Counted from the stretch's first letter, positions 1 to 7,517 are shown. The stretch: 34,020 nt of DNA from Croceibacterium_A sp035555595 (GCA_035555595.1 DATMGK010000016.1:1-34020), one strand, 5' to 3'. A program made the numbers and translations. Notes: generated by a model not told the origin, from the letters alone.

Positions 1-605
1 TGCTACGCTCTGGCGGTGACGCCTTGGTGATCGAAGGGATGGAGGCAGGCGGCCATATCGGCCCTGTCGCCACCAGCGTTCTTGCGCAGGAATTCCTTCC
101 CGAACTGGCCGAGGAATACATCGTGTTCGTCGCCGGTGGCATCGGCCGGGGCGAAGCGATCGCCGGCTATCTGGAGATGGGCGCGTCAGGCGTGCAACTC
201 GGCAGCCGGTTCGCCTGCGCCACGGAAAGCATCGCCCACCCGGACTTCAAGAAAGCCTTCTTCCGCGCCAATGCCCGCGACGCGGTGACGAGCGTGCAGA
301 TCGACCCGCGCCTGCCCGTGATCCCTGTGCGTGCGCTGAAAAACAAGGGTAGCGAGCTGTTCAACGCCAAGCAGCGCGAAGTGGCCGACGCGCTGGATCG
401 CGGCGAGGTGGAGATGGGCGAAGCCCAGCTACAGATCGAAAAGTTCTGGGCCGGGGCTCTGCGCCGCGCGGTGATCGACGGCGATGTTGAGCATGGCAGC
501 GTAATGGCCGGGCAATCCGTCGGCATGGTGAACAAGGAAGAGCCGGTGGCCGATATCATGGCCACGCTGCTGGCAGAAAGCGAAGCGGCGCTGGAGCGGC
601 GCTAG
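1..605 (+). CDS. Nitronate monooxygenase, C-terminal part (5' end outside window)
   Basis: The reading frame is open from the first base, so this is the 3' part of a longer gene. The family consists of FMN-dependent TIM-barrel enzymes (2-nitropropane dioxygenase/nitronate monooxygenase) that oxidise alkyl nitronates, normally around 320-350 residues. The visible part carries the flavin-phosphate-binding features of the family: the stretch reading EGMEAGGHIG near the left edge, then VAGGIGRGEAI, then the GSRFACATES segment. The C-terminal end (QSVGMVN) is also typical. It ends at TAG 603-605, 16 nt before the next small gene. Some relatives act as enoyl-ACP reductases (FabK-like), and the missing N-terminus prevents a finer call. 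Confidence 0.9.
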   Translation, partial: LRSGGDALVIEGMEAGGHIGPVATSVLAQEFLPELAEEYIVFVAGGIGRGEAIAGYLEMGASGVQLGSRFACATESIAHPDFKKAFFRANARDAVTSVQIDPRLPVIPVRALKNKGSELFNAKQREVADALDRGEVEMGEAQLQIEKFWAGALRRAVIDGDVEHGSVMAGQSVGMVNKEEPVADIMATLLAESEAALERR

Positions 606-621
606 ACGGAAGGAGCCGCGC

Positions 622-960
622 GTGTTCGCCAAGCTGAAGCCGATCTGGGAACTGGAAATCTTTCGGAACCGAATTCGGCTAACCGAGCTGGCCACCGGAC
701 GCACAGGCGAAAGAACCGCAACATATCCCTTCTCGACGGCATCTTTACTTATCGCCGAGGACCAGTGTCTGGAACAAGAAATCCGTATGCTGTCGAACGA
801 GTGCTTCGGGCGCCCAGGTATTTTCGGCCGCTTTCCTGAGGTGCAGGTAGTGCACCTTGATGCTGTCGTCGCAGCAGCGGAGATCGCGTTGCTGAACGAG
901 GCTCTTGTAAACGTAGGCGCCTCGAAGATCGTGTTGCCCGAGGCTACCGACTTGCGATGA
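622..960 (+). CDS. Small hypothetical protein, 112 aa
   Basis: A GTG start at 622 follows GGAAGGAG (608-615), a good ribosome-binding site, 16 nt after the nitronate monooxygenase stop, so the two are probably co-transcribed. The protein is soluble, with no signal peptide or membrane segment. Its N-terminus (IFRNRIRLTELATGR) and C-terminus (EIALLNEALVNVGASKIVL) weakly recall small MreB-like/rod-shape-associated proteins found in proteobacteria, but I cannot confirm that family by eye and assign no function. Base composition in the 3' half is slightly less GC-rich than its neighbours. It converges on the leftward exporter gene that ends at 992. Confidence 0.6.
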   Translation: MFAKLKPIWELEIFRNRIRLTELATGRTGERTATYPFSTASLLIAEDQCLEQEIRMLSNECFGRPGIFGRFPEVQVVHLDAVVAAAEIALLNEALVNVGASKIVLPEATDLR

Positions 961-991
961 GCCGCAAGCCGGTAGGCCAAAGATAGCGTAG

Positions 992-1555
992 TTAGCCCAA
1001 CACCGCCGCAAGCATCCACACGCCCGCGGCGACGAAGCATCCGGCGGCGATGAAGCGCACCGTCTTCAGCGAGATACGGCGAACCAGCGCCTCTCCCAAC
1101 AGCACGGCGGGAACGTTGGCCAGCATCATGCCCGCCGTTGTTCCGGCGGTTACCAGCAAGACATTGTCGAACTGAGCCCCAAGGGCGACAGTGGCGATCT
1201 GCGTCTTGTCGCCCATCTCGACCAGAAAGAACGCGACCGCTGTGGTCAGGAACACACCGCCATGCGCGCGTGGCTCCCCATCGTCATCCAGCTTGTCGGG
1301 TACCAGCGTCCACAGGCCCATGGCGATAAACGAGATGGCAACGGCGATCTGAAAAGCCGTGCTTTCGAGCCAGCTGGCGGCAGTATGGCCCACAAGTGCT
1401 GCCAGCGCGTGATTGGCCAGCGTTGCCACCAGAATGCCCAGGATGATCGGCAGCGGCTTGCGAAAACGGCTGGCGAGCAGGATCGCCAACAGCATGGTCT
1501 TATCGCCGATCTCGGCCATAGTGACCAGCAGGGTGGAGGTAAGAAACGCGTCCAA
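992..1555 (-). CDS. TMEM165/GDT1-family manganese exporter, 187 aa
   Basis: An inner-membrane cation exporter of the UPF0016/GDT1 family (MneA-type), which removes excess Mn2+ from the cytoplasm. Both family signatures are present: E-I-G-D-K-T at residues 15-20 and E-M-G-D-K-T at 113-118, each in the first helix of one of two inverted three-helix repeats. A hydrophilic loop with acidic and His residues lies near residues 86-100. I chose the TTG at 1555-1553 because GGAG lies 7 nt upstream, the resulting N-terminus goes straight into the first helix as in homologues, and everything upstream is occupied by the riboswitch. Frame-open sequence continues upstream to 1792 but overlaps the aptamer, so it is not coding. 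The riboswitch makes manganese the likely substrate. Confidence 0.92.
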   Translation of the reverse strand: MDAFLTSTLLVTMAEIGDKTMLLAILLASRFRKPLPIILGILVATLANHALAALVGHTAASWLESTAFQIAVAISFIAMGLWTLVPDKLDDDGEPRAHGGVFLTTAVAFFLVEMGDKTQIATVALGAQFDNVLLVTAGTTAGMMLANVPAVLLGEALVRRISLKTVRFIAAGCFVAAGVWMLAAVLG

Positions 1556-1630
1556 AGGAATTCTCCGGGGCCGGGCGGAACAACGACACAACGACATCGC
1601 GCCACCCCGCCCGGCAGGCGGAGGCGCAAT

Positions 1631-1750
1631 GTCATTGGTCTCGCCCGAACCTTTCGGTTCCCTGCCGCCATGGCCTCTCAGCCAAGTGTGTTGACGGGCA
1701 GGCCCGTGGCGGGATCGAATCCCGAAACGGCCGGCTACTCCCCAGATGAC
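1631..1750 (-). promoter_or_regulatory. yybP-ykoY manganese riboswitch aptamer
   Basis: Read on the minus strand, the leader of the exporter gene contains the conserved blocks of the Mn2+-sensing yybP-ykoY aptamer in order: GGGGAGTAGCC near 1743-1733, a hairpin arm containing CGGGATTCGATCCCG, then CCGTCAACACACTTGGC near 1697-1681, a second arm, and GAGACCAATGAC near 1642-1631. GTCAT (1750-1746) pairs with ATGAC (1635-1631) to close the P1 stem. Downstream, between about 1625 and 1560, a strong GC hairpin (GCGCC..CCGCC / GGCGG..GGCGC) competes with an alternative pairing of CCGGGCGG with CCGCCCGG just before the ribosome-binding site. This looks like the expression platform, expected to turn expression on at high Mn2+. 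Confidence 0.9.
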
Positions 1751-1850
1751 GCGGCGCCTGTACGACCAGAGCCGATGCAGCGCAAGGGGCAAGCGCGGAA
1801 CCTATTCGCCAGTCCGGCGCTCTATCGGCAAGGCAATCAAGGAGATCGAC

Positions 1851-2096
1851 ATGATCGGCAAAATCGTTGGCGCCATGGCCGGTGCGAAGATGGCGAATAG
1901 CGTAAGCGGCGGAATCGGTGGCACCGGTGGCGCGATACTGGGCGCCGGTGCGGCGAGCATGGCCAAGCGCCTCGGCCCCATTGGACTGATCGCGGCACTG
2001 GCGGGCGGCTATGCCCTGAAGCGCCATTACGACAAAACGCATGATGAAAAGCCCACGACCGGGCCGAAGCCTAAGGGCAAGCGCGCCGCTGCCTAA
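1851..2096 (+). CDS. Small glycine-rich membrane-associated protein, 81 aa
   Basis: ATG at 1851 is preceded by GGAG 6 nt upstream (1841-1844). The protein has a Gly/Ala-rich N-terminal half with small-residue runs (GGIGGTGGAILGAGA, residues 20-34), a hydrophobic stretch LGPIGLIAALAGGYAL around residues 41-56 that could be one membrane helix, and a basic Lys/Pro-rich tail ending KRAAA. I do not recognise a characterised family. Similar short proteins are common unannotated genes in sphingomonads. It converges with the alpha/beta hydrolase gene, and the two overlap by 4 nt at their stop codons (2093-2096). Confidence 0.65.
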   Translation: MIGKIVGAMAGAKMANSVSGGIGGTGGAILGAGAASMAKRLGPIGLIAALAGGYALKRHYDKTHDEKPTTGPKPKGKRAAA

Positions 2097-2782
2097 CGCG
2101 TTCCCGCCAGCCCGAGCATTACTTCAAGTAGTTGTTCGGGCTGGTCGGCCATCACGAAATGGCTGGCCTTTGTTTCGTGATATTCCCACGAAGAATCGCC
2201 CTTCAACTTCTCGCTGAAGCGCACGAACGGTGTGGGCTGCCAGTCTGTGGCGAAGATATAAGCGCGGCGCGCGATCTTCGCTTCTTCCCCTGTATATCGC
2301 ACCGCTTCCGTCAGGGTCAGCAGCGGATGGCGGCCGACCTGCCCCGGTACCGGCTGGAAATCGACCGACCCGATCGGCGCGACGAGGCCGGGCGTAAACT
2401 TCTGGCTGTTGATATACCAGCCGTGTTCAAACGGGCCGGTGATGTCCCACAGGCTTTCGCCATCGCCGGGCACGAAGGCATCGATATAGGCAATTGCGTC
2501 AATACGCGCGCCAAGCCGGTTAGCGACGCCTGTGATGACCATCCCGCCATAGGAATGGCCCGCCAGAATGAAGCGATCGAACCCGGCTTCTTCAATCTGG
2601 CCGCAAACGTCATCGACATGATCGGTGAGAGTGATGCCGGGGTGCAGTTCTTCCGAACGCACGCCTAGACCGGTCAGCGCTGCGACCAGCACGCGGTGGC
2701 CTGCGGCGCGTAGTTCTTCAGCCAGACGGCCATAATAGTACCCGCCACCCCATGCGCCGTGCACCAGCACATAATCCGCCAT
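2093..2782 (-). CDS. Alpha/beta hydrolase (esterase-like), 229 aa
   Basis: A compact cytoplasmic alpha/beta-fold hydrolase. The oxyanion-hole motif VHGAWGG is at residues 7-13, the nucleophile elbow G-H-S-Y-G-G has Ser77, and the C-terminal catalytic His is His208 (ASHFVMADQPEQL); Asp101 or Asp180 could be the acid. Length and motifs match the small plant-type esterase/acetone-cyanohydrin-lyase-like and methyl-ester esterase group, so a carboxylic-ester substrate is likely, but the substrate cannot be read. ATG at 2782 has a strong AGGGAGG 5 nt upstream. It lies about 106 nt downstream of the O-demethylase gene on the same strand, so it may be the last gene of that unit and serve the aromatic catabolic island. 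Confidence 0.85.
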   Translation of the reverse strand: MADYVLVHGAWGGGYYYGRLAEELRAAGHRVLVAALTGLGVRSEELHPGITLTDHVDDVCGQIEEAGFDRFILAGHSYGGMVITGVANRLGARIDAIAYIDAFVPGDGESLWDITGPFEHGWYINSQKFTPGLVAPIGSVDFQPVPGQVGRHPLLTLTEAVRYTGEEAKIARRAYIFATDWQPTPFVRFSEKLKGDSSWEYHETKASHFVMADQPEQLLEVMLGLAGTR

Positions 2783-2888
2783 CGCCGCCTCCCTTTGATG
2801 GCCGGACCTTACCCAGACGCCGCGCGCGGGCAAGAAAAAGGGGAAGAGCCTTGCGGCGCCTCCCCCGTTTTCCTGTGCCGTTTAGGGC

Positions 2889-4292
2889 TTAGCCCTGGCG
2901 GCCCGAACGCCAGCCAGCCTGATAGGTGTCACCCGCCATCTTGCTGTACGGAACCGGCGAAGCGATCGCACGGACGTTGAGCTGCTTGTGCGGCTCGACC
3001 GTGGTCTTCTTCGTGCCGCCGTCTTCCTCGCCCCACACAACGTGGAGTTCGGTGCCGAGCGGGATTTCATGATCGATGGTCGCCAGGCTGAGCGCCTTCT
3101 TCTCGTTGTACGAGTAGCCGGTGAACAGCGACAGACCAACGGTGTTGCCGTCAGCGTCCACGACCTTGTCGTAGTTGCTGTTGGCGTAGTTCGCGAGCGG
3201 CAGATCGAAGAACTTGTACTGTTCGCCTTCCGGATCGAACATCGAGCCCTGGATCTTCTTCATGTCGTCCGCGCTCCATTCCAGCGTAACCTTCTTGCGC
3301 TGGGTGGCCGGGTCGATCTTCTTCAGCGCGTCGGCGCCGATGAAGTCATGGTCGAACTTCACGAACGGGCCGTAGCCCAGTTCCCACGGGTTCAGGTAGT
3401 ATTCGTCGATCGACTTGCCGACGAAGGAACCGCCGATCGCGCCGGTAGCTTCATAGCTGTCGGCACCGAGCCATTCGCGGTAATCCTTCAAATCGTCGCC
3501 GGTGTAGATCGGAGGCAGCGGGCTGGGGATCCAGCCGGATTCCAGCGTGTTCGACGGATAAGCGCGCGAACCGACGGCGATCAGGCCGAATTCTTCACCA
3601 GCCTTCAGGATCTCGTCGCGGATGTAATCCTGCTCTTCATACGGACCCCAGATTTCGAGACCCGGCGAACCGGCCATGCCGTGACGCAGGGTGCGGACGG
3701 TCTTGTTGCCGATCTTCATCTCGCTCATGTTGAAGAACTTGAGCTTGTCGAGCGGAGCGCCATTCAGCTTCTCGATCACGTTCCAGGCCTGCGGGCCCTG
3801 GATCTGGAAGCGCCACGAAATGCGGTTCACCGGCTTGCCCATCGGGCGGCTGGGCGAACGCGGATCGTTGATGATGTCGACGTTGTAGCCACCCTTCTGG
3901 GCCTGGAACATCAGCCAGTTGGCAGCGGGAGCGCGGCCCACATAGACGAATTCTTCCGGAGCCAGGTAGAAGATGATGCCGTCACCGATGACGTGGCCGG
4001 CCGGGGTGGTCGGCACGTACTGCTTCGCCTTGTTGACTTCCCAACCGGCGGGCGAGTTGACCATCGTGTCGCTGAGAAGCTTCAGCGCGTCCGGACCCTT
4101 GATGTACAGGTCGAACATGTGGTGCGACTGATCGAACAGAACGGCCGAGTGCTGCCACGCCCACTGCTCGCTGCGCCAGTTGGAGAATTCCGGGGCGACG
4201 ACGGGATAGACGTAGGCGCCGATCTGCGAGTTACGCAGCTTGGCGACGATGTCGGGGGTGTTCTGCAAAATCTGTTCTAGATTAGCGGCCAT
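2889..4292 (-). CDS. ligM: LigM-type tetrahydrofolate-dependent aryl O-demethylase, 467 aa
   Basis: Closely resembles LigM, the vanillate/3-O-methylgallate O-demethylase of Sphingobium SYK-6 (about 470 aa), which moves the aryl methyl group to tetrahydrofolate. The whole length matches the GcvT/DMSP-demethylase fold. Recognisable blocks include LRNSQIGAYVYPVV at 19-32, LFDQSHHMFDL at 52-62, YVGRAPAANWLMFQAQ at 117-132 and GSRAYPSNTLESGWIPSP at 241-258. His58, Arg120 and Tyr245 align with the active-site His, Arg and catalytic Tyr reported for LigM (from memory of that work). The island shows no ligH or metF partner. A 19-bp palindrome at 4335-4353 lies 43-61 nt upstream of the start. The substrate may differ from vanillate, so a related methoxyaromatic is possible. 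Confidence 0.88.
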   Translation of the reverse strand: MAANLEQILQNTPDIVAKLRNSQIGAYVYPVVAPEFSNWRSEQWAWQHSAVLFDQSHHMFDLYIKGPDALKLLSDTMVNSPAGWEVNKAKQYVPTTPAGHVIGDGIIFYLAPEEFVYVGRAPAANWLMFQAQKGGYNVDIINDPRSPSRPMGKPVNRISWRFQIQGPQAWNVIEKLNGAPLDKLKFFNMSEMKIGNKTVRTLRHGMAGSPGLEIWGPYEEQDYIRDEILKAGEEFGLIAVGSRAYPSNTLESGWIPSPLPPIYTGDDLKDYREWLGADSYEATGAIGGSFVGKSIDEYYLNPWELGYGPFVKFDHDFIGADALKKIDPATQRKKVTLEWSADDMKKIQGSMFDPEGEQYKFFDLPLANYANSNYDKVVDADGNTVGLSLFTGYSYNEKKALSLATIDHEIPLGTELHVVWGEEDGGTKKTTVEPHKQLNVRAIASPVPYSKMAGDTYQAGWRSGRQG

Positions 4293-4334
4293 TCCTAGTT
4301 CCTCTCATCCGTGAAGGAATCACATACGCGAAAT

Positions 4335-4353
4335 TTGTATGCGGCGCATACAA
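4335..4353. promoter_or_regulatory. Palindromic operator, copy 1 (ligM / VOC divergent region)
   Basis: Perfect inverted repeat TTGTATGC-GGC-GCATACAA (8+3+8), placed centrally in the 106-bp gap between the divergent ligM-type and VOC genes, 43-61 nt from one start and 46-64 nt from the other. The same 19-bp architecture recurs at 14279, 18029 and 20943, so it is very probably the binding site of a dimeric regulator. The regulator is not identified; no regulator gene is in the window. Confidence 0.8.
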
Positions 4354-4398
4354 TATTGGGCTAGGTGTGCAAGGCCCAATGAGAGAGGATGCGGCGCC

Positions 4399-4800
4399 AT
4401 GAATGTCGAAGCGCTGGACCATGTCAATATCATCACCGACCGGTTGGACGAAACGGCGGAATTCTACGGAAATCTGCTGGGTCTGGTCCGCAAGGACGCG
4501 CCCCCGCCGCTGACGCCGGAGACCGCGACATGGATGTTCGATGCCGAAAATCGCGCGATTATCCACATCAACTCGACCGACTGCTATCGCACCTATGACC
4601 GCGAGGTGGAGCCCGGCGCGCTGACCGGCGCCCTGCACCACGTCGCGCTGAAATGCGTGGGCTATGACGAGGTGAAAGGCAGGCTGGATGCTATAGGCGC
4701 GGACTATCAGGAGAACCTGGTCAGCGCGATCAGCCTGCGGCAAATCTTCACCGCCGATCCGAACAATGTTCTGCTGGAACTGAACTTCTTCGCAGATTGA
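4399..4800 (+). CDS. Single-domain VOC-family (glyoxalase/extradiol-like) protein, 133 aa
   Basis: A vicinal-oxygen-chelate fold protein. The N-terminal D-H-V-N-I (His8), central H-H-V-A-L in the second beta-alpha-beta-beta-beta module, and C-terminal L-L-E-L-N-F near residues 125-130 give the His/His/Glu-type metal site of the superfamily. ATG at 4399 follows GAGAGAGGA by 9 nt. At 133 aa it is a one-module-pair protein that would act as a dimer, like glyoxalase I or fosfomycin-resistance proteins; classical extradiol dioxygenases are longer. It is divergent from the ligM-type gene and shares its palindromic operator, which argues for a role in the aromatic pathway (isomerase, lyase or ring cleavage), but the reaction is not determined. 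Confidence 0.8.
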   Translation: MNVEALDHVNIITDRLDETAEFYGNLLGLVRKDAPPPLTPETATWMFDAENRAIIHINSTDCYRTYDREVEPGALTGALHHVALKCVGYDEVKGRLDAIGADYQENLVSAISLRQIFTADPNNVLLELNFFAD

Positions 4801-5179
4801 TCTGAGACCCCATCCCGGTCAGGCGGGGTTCTGGCGTCCAGCGTTTACTTTCTGAGATCCCGCCTGCGGCGGGAGTATAGCAGATGGTGCCGCGTATACA
4901 CAGGTTGGCCCCAGCAAGAGCTGATGCAGTGCCGGGAATTGCACTGCGCAGCGGCAATGGCTGCCATTCTGTGTCCACGATCATTGAGGAGGGGTCGCCG
5001 AAATTGCAGCCTTCCCGGTTCAAAATGCTCGCGTCAAAAGCCGCCATAAGTACAGGTCTTCGCGACAACGGAAATTGGGACGCCTCCCGGTCCGCTTGTT
5101 GCAGATCAATACAGGAAAGCAGACTCTCAGTTGACGACAACAATTGCAGACAGTGGATGGTAAGTGCAGAAGCTCGACT
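4801..5179. repeat. Gene-free stretch with dispersed palindromic (REP-like) repeats
   Basis: No convincing gene. TCTGAGAYCC occurs twice, at 4801 and 4851, each followed by a GC-rich arm: TCAGGCGGGGTT at 4819-4830 and the hairpin CCCGCC-TGC-GGCGGG at 4859-4873. The second unit continues into TATAGCAGATGGTGC (4876-4890), which reappears in reverse complement at 5524-5538, and TCAGGCGGGGTT also reappears there inverted. These look like copies of one genomic palindromic repeat. The rest, 4904-5179, shows nothing recognisable apart from the leader of the next gene. Confidence 0.6.
4868..4903 (+). repeat. Left arm of inverted repeat flanking the CxxC gene
   Basis: GGCGGG-AG-TATAGCAGATGGTGC followed by a similar GC/TATA tail. 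It pairs in inverted orientation with 5511-5546: a 15-base exact core (4876-4890) plus GGCGGG outside it and scattered matches inside it. Together the arms bracket about 630 bp containing one small gene. Confidence 0.7.
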
Positions 5180-5467
5180 ATGTCCGACGATTGGCGAGCC
5201 GAGATGCTAGGTACGCTGCCCTATCTGCGGGGGCAGGACTTCATTCGAAAGCCATACAAAGCATATCGGCATGATTGGGAACATGACCATTGCGCCGTTT
5301 GCGGTGTGACGCTGATGGAACCGGGCGCAGAAGGAAAGGATATTTTGCACGAAGGTTATGCCACCACGCCAGGCTACCAATATGGCGAGGACTACGAGTG
5401 GGTTTGCGCCGAATGCTTCGCCGCGTCGAAAGATACGATGGACTGGAGGGATGTCACCATCGTCTGA
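5180..5467 (+). CDS. Small protein with two CxxC pairs (zinc-ribbon-like), 95 aa
   Basis: I chose the ATG at 5180, where translation enters a coherent soluble domain. The protein is acidic and rich in Trp and Tyr, with Cys38-x-x-Cys41 (C-A-V-C-G) and Cys76-x-x-Cys79 (C-A-E-C-F), the spacing of a structural zinc ribbon or treble-clef-like site. Family not recognised. It is transcribed toward the TauD gene. It sits between two inverted copies of a dispersed repeat (4868-4903 and 5511-5546), and its base composition looks more AT-rich than the flanking catabolic genes, which suggests separate acquisition. It probably has no part in the aromatic pathway. No strong ribosome-binding site is visible (a GAAG lies about 8 nt upstream). 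Confidence 0.65.
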   Translation: MSDDWRAEMLGTLPYLRGQDFIRKPYKAYRHDWEHDHCAVCGVTLMEPGAEGKDILHEGYATTPGYQYGEDYEWVCAECFAASKDTMDWRDVTIV

Positions 5468-5510
5468 ACGACACCGCCTGATGACCGCTCACAATCAAGC
5501 TCTCGCCGTA

Positions 5511-5546
5511 TGGTTTATATGCTGCACCATCTGCTATAACCCCGCC
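5511..5546 (-). repeat. Right arm of inverted repeat flanking the CxxC gene
   Basis: Contains GCACCATCTGCTATA at 5524-5538, the exact reverse complement of 4876-4890, followed by CCCGCC at 5541-5546, matching the left arm's GGCGGG. A short GC hairpin (CCCC...GGGG) follows and may serve as a terminator between the two converging genes. Confidence 0.7.
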
Positions 5547-5565
5547 TGAGTGGGGAAGCGGAAGG

Positions 5566-6465
5566 TTACACCGGCTTTGTCCCGGCGGTCGTCGTGCGAT
5601 ACATCTCGCGCCGGTAGCCGTCGTAGTCGTTGGGGCCGAGGTGCATGGTGCCGCGGTTGTCCCACAGGGCAACCATTCCCGCTTCCCACCGCAGGCGGCA
5701 GGTGAAGGCCGCCTGAGTGCAGTGGGCGACGAGGAAATCGATCAGCGGCTTCGCCTCGTGCGTGGTCATCCCTTCGAAACCGGCGCTGTAGGTGTCGCAG
5801 ATATAGAGCGATTCCTCACCCGTTTCGGGGTGTGTGCGGACGAGCGGGTGGAAGGTGCCGCGCTGCCCCTGTTCGAACTGCTCCTTGTCGGCGAACGGGA
5901 TCGCCTTGCCCATCAGCTTCGCCTGCGTGGCGTAGTTATTGGCCGCGCTCATATGCACGCGCAGGGGGCGCAGCATGTCCTGATAGGTCTTGCTGAGGTG
6001 GCGATAGGCCAGCGCACAGTTCGCCCAGCTTGTATCCCCGCCAAAGGGCGGCACTTCCACCGCGCGCAGGGTGGTGATGGCGGGCGGTTCTTCCAGAAAG
6101 GGGCTGTCGGTGTGCCAGCCGCCGCCGAACAGGCTGGCGGCCTTCGTTTCCGCCTCCTTGATGATGGGATGCACTTCGCGATGGCCGGGCACGCCCTGCG
6201 TGTAGGCATCGACGGCGAAGGGGCCGAGACGCGCGCCGAACTCCTCGTGCTCTGCATGGGTCAGGTGCTGGTCGCGCAGGAACAGCATCTTATGGCGATA
6301 AAGCGCCTGCTTGAATTCCTCGAACGCGGCGTCCGACATATCGGGCAGGCGCACGCCGACGACCTCTGCCCCCATCGCTCCGGACAGCGGCTCCACCCGG
6401 ATATGCTCATATTCCAGAGCATGGTTGTCGAATTCACCCGCAGGCGTGACACGCACTTCCCACAT
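5566..6465 (-). CDS. TauD/TfdA-family Fe(II)/2-oxoglutarate dioxygenase, 299 aa
   Basis: A non-haem iron oxygenase of the taurine dioxygenase/2,4-D dioxygenase family, usually 280-300 aa. The iron triad is visible: His118 and Asp120 in GGGWHTDSP, and the distal His275 in DNRGTMHLGPND. Arg286, 11 residues later, is the expected 2-oxoglutarate carboxylate ligand. Members hydroxylate a carbon next to a heteroatom, releasing sulfite from taurine or a phenol from aryloxyalkanoates. In this setting an aryl-ether or aryloxy acid is plausible (inference). ATG at 6465 follows AGGAG. It is the last gene of the eight-gene leftward operon, 22 nt after the MDR gene. Confidence 0.92.
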   Translation of the reverse strand: MWEVRVTPAGEFDNHALEYEHIRVEPLSGAMGAEVVGVRLPDMSDAAFEEFKQALYRHKMLFLRDQHLTHAEHEEFGARLGPFAVDAYTQGVPGHREVHPIIKEAETKAASLFGGGWHTDSPFLEEPPAITTLRAVEVPPFGGDTSWANCALAYRHLSKTYQDMLRPLRVHMSAANNYATQAKLMGKAIPFADKEQFEQGQRGTFHPLVRTHPETGEESLYICDTYSAGFEGMTTHEAKPLIDFLVAHCTQAAFTCRLRWEAGMVALWDNRGTMHLGPNDYDGYRREMYRTTTAGTKPV

Positions 6466-6487
6466 GGCTGCTCTCCTGCCCGCGTTC

Positions 6488-7495
6488 TCAGCCCAGTTCG
6501 ATCACCGTCTTGGCGAAGCTTTCCGGCCCCCAAGCGTGGGCGTAGGCTTCCTTCGCCTGTTCGAAGCCGAAGCGCGCGCCGATCAGCGGCTGGATGCCAT
6601 TGGCATCGATCGCAGCGTTGAGACGCCGGGCCATCGAGGCCGAGCCGACGAAGATACCGCGCAAGGAGCCGCCCGTCATCATCAGCGCGCGGGGATTAGG
6701 CCCACCTTCGGGCGACAGCACGCCGATGAAAGCCACTTCGCCTTGAGATCGCAGTGCCGCCATCGACTGTTCCGCCGTGCCCGCACCGCCAACTTCGACC
6801 ACCTTGTCCACGCCGCCGAGTTTCTGCCCGACATGAGCGCCCCAATCAGGCGTGGTTTTGTAATTGATCGTCTGCGCCGCCCCCAATTCGCGGATACGGG
6901 CCAGCTTATCGTCGCTGGAGGACGTGGCGATCACCTCGCACCCGCCAGCCCGCGCCAATTGCAGCGCGAGCATCGACACGCCGCCGCTGCCCAGCACCAA
7001 CACCCGGTTGCCGGGAACGAGCGCGCGCGGCCCCTCATAGAGAGCGTTCCATGCCGTGACCCCCGCACAGGGCAATGTTGCAGCCTGTGCGAAATCGAGG
7101 CTTTGCGCCATGGGCACCACGCCGCTTTCAGGCAGTGCCACCAGTTCCGCCAGCATGCCGGGCGAGAAGCCATCGCCCAGCGCCGGGCCCATGCGTGGCG
7201 GGCCTTCTTCCCACTGGGTGAAGAAAGAGCTCTGCACGCGGTCGCCTGCCTTGAAACGGGTTACGCCCGCGCCAACCGCAACGACTTCGCCCGCGCCATC
7301 GCTGAGCGGCACCGCAGGCGCCTTCAGCGCGCCGCCGAAATACTGGCCGGCCGCGACCGCGAAATCGCGATAGTTGATCGAGCAGGCCCGCACCCGGATC
7401 AGCACTTCGCCGGGGCCGGGCTCAGGATCGGGCAGGGTTTCCAGCGCCAGTTTGTCGAACCCGTCGGACCCGGCCGGCAATCTCCATGCGCGCAT
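6488..7495 (-). CDS. Zinc-independent MDR oxidoreductase (quinone-oxidoreductase type), 335 aa
   Basis: A medium-chain dehydrogenase/reductase. The N-terminal GroES-like domain contains ACSINYRDFAVAAG near residues 37-50, where zinc alcohol dehydrogenases have their catalytic Cys; that Cys is absent, so this is the zinc-free quinone-oxidoreductase branch using NAD(P)H. The Rossmann part includes LPCAGVTAWNAL, then VLGSGGVSMLALQLA, then a short basic/Ser-rich stretch (TSSSDDK) typical of NADP preference. ATG at 7495 has AGGAG just upstream. It sits 22 nt after the GST gene and 22 nt before the TauD gene. Likely role is reduction of an alpha,beta-unsaturated carbonyl or quinone formed in the pathway (inference). 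Confidence 0.9.
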   Translation of the reverse strand: MRAWRLPAGSDGFDKLALETLPDPEPGPGEVLIRVRACSINYRDFAVAAGQYFGGALKAPAVPLSDGAGEVVAVGAGVTRFKAGDRVQSSFFTQWEEGPPRMGPALGDGFSPGMLAELVALPESGVVPMAQSLDFAQAATLPCAGVTAWNALYEGPRALVPGNRVLVLGSGGVSMLALQLARAGGCEVIATSSSDDKLARIRELGAAQTINYKTTPDWGAHVGQKLGGVDKVVEVGGAGTAEQSMAALRSQGEVAFIGVLSPEGGPNPRALMMTGGSLRGIFVGSASMARRLNAAIDANGIQPLIGARFGFEQAKEAYAHAWGPESFAKTVIELG

Positions 7496-7517
7496 CGTGT
7501 TCTCTCCTGTATCGAGG

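Noticed and set aside
1556..1792. Longer start for the manganese exporter
   Set aside because: This stretch is the riboswitch leader. The extended peptide is Arg/Gly/Pro-rich with no resemblance to exporters.
2889..4292. Glycine-cleavage aminomethyltransferase (GcvT) as the identity of the LigM-type gene
   Set aside because: Length and motif blocks follow LigM throughout, no gcvH/gcvP neighbours occur, and the context is aromatic catabolism.
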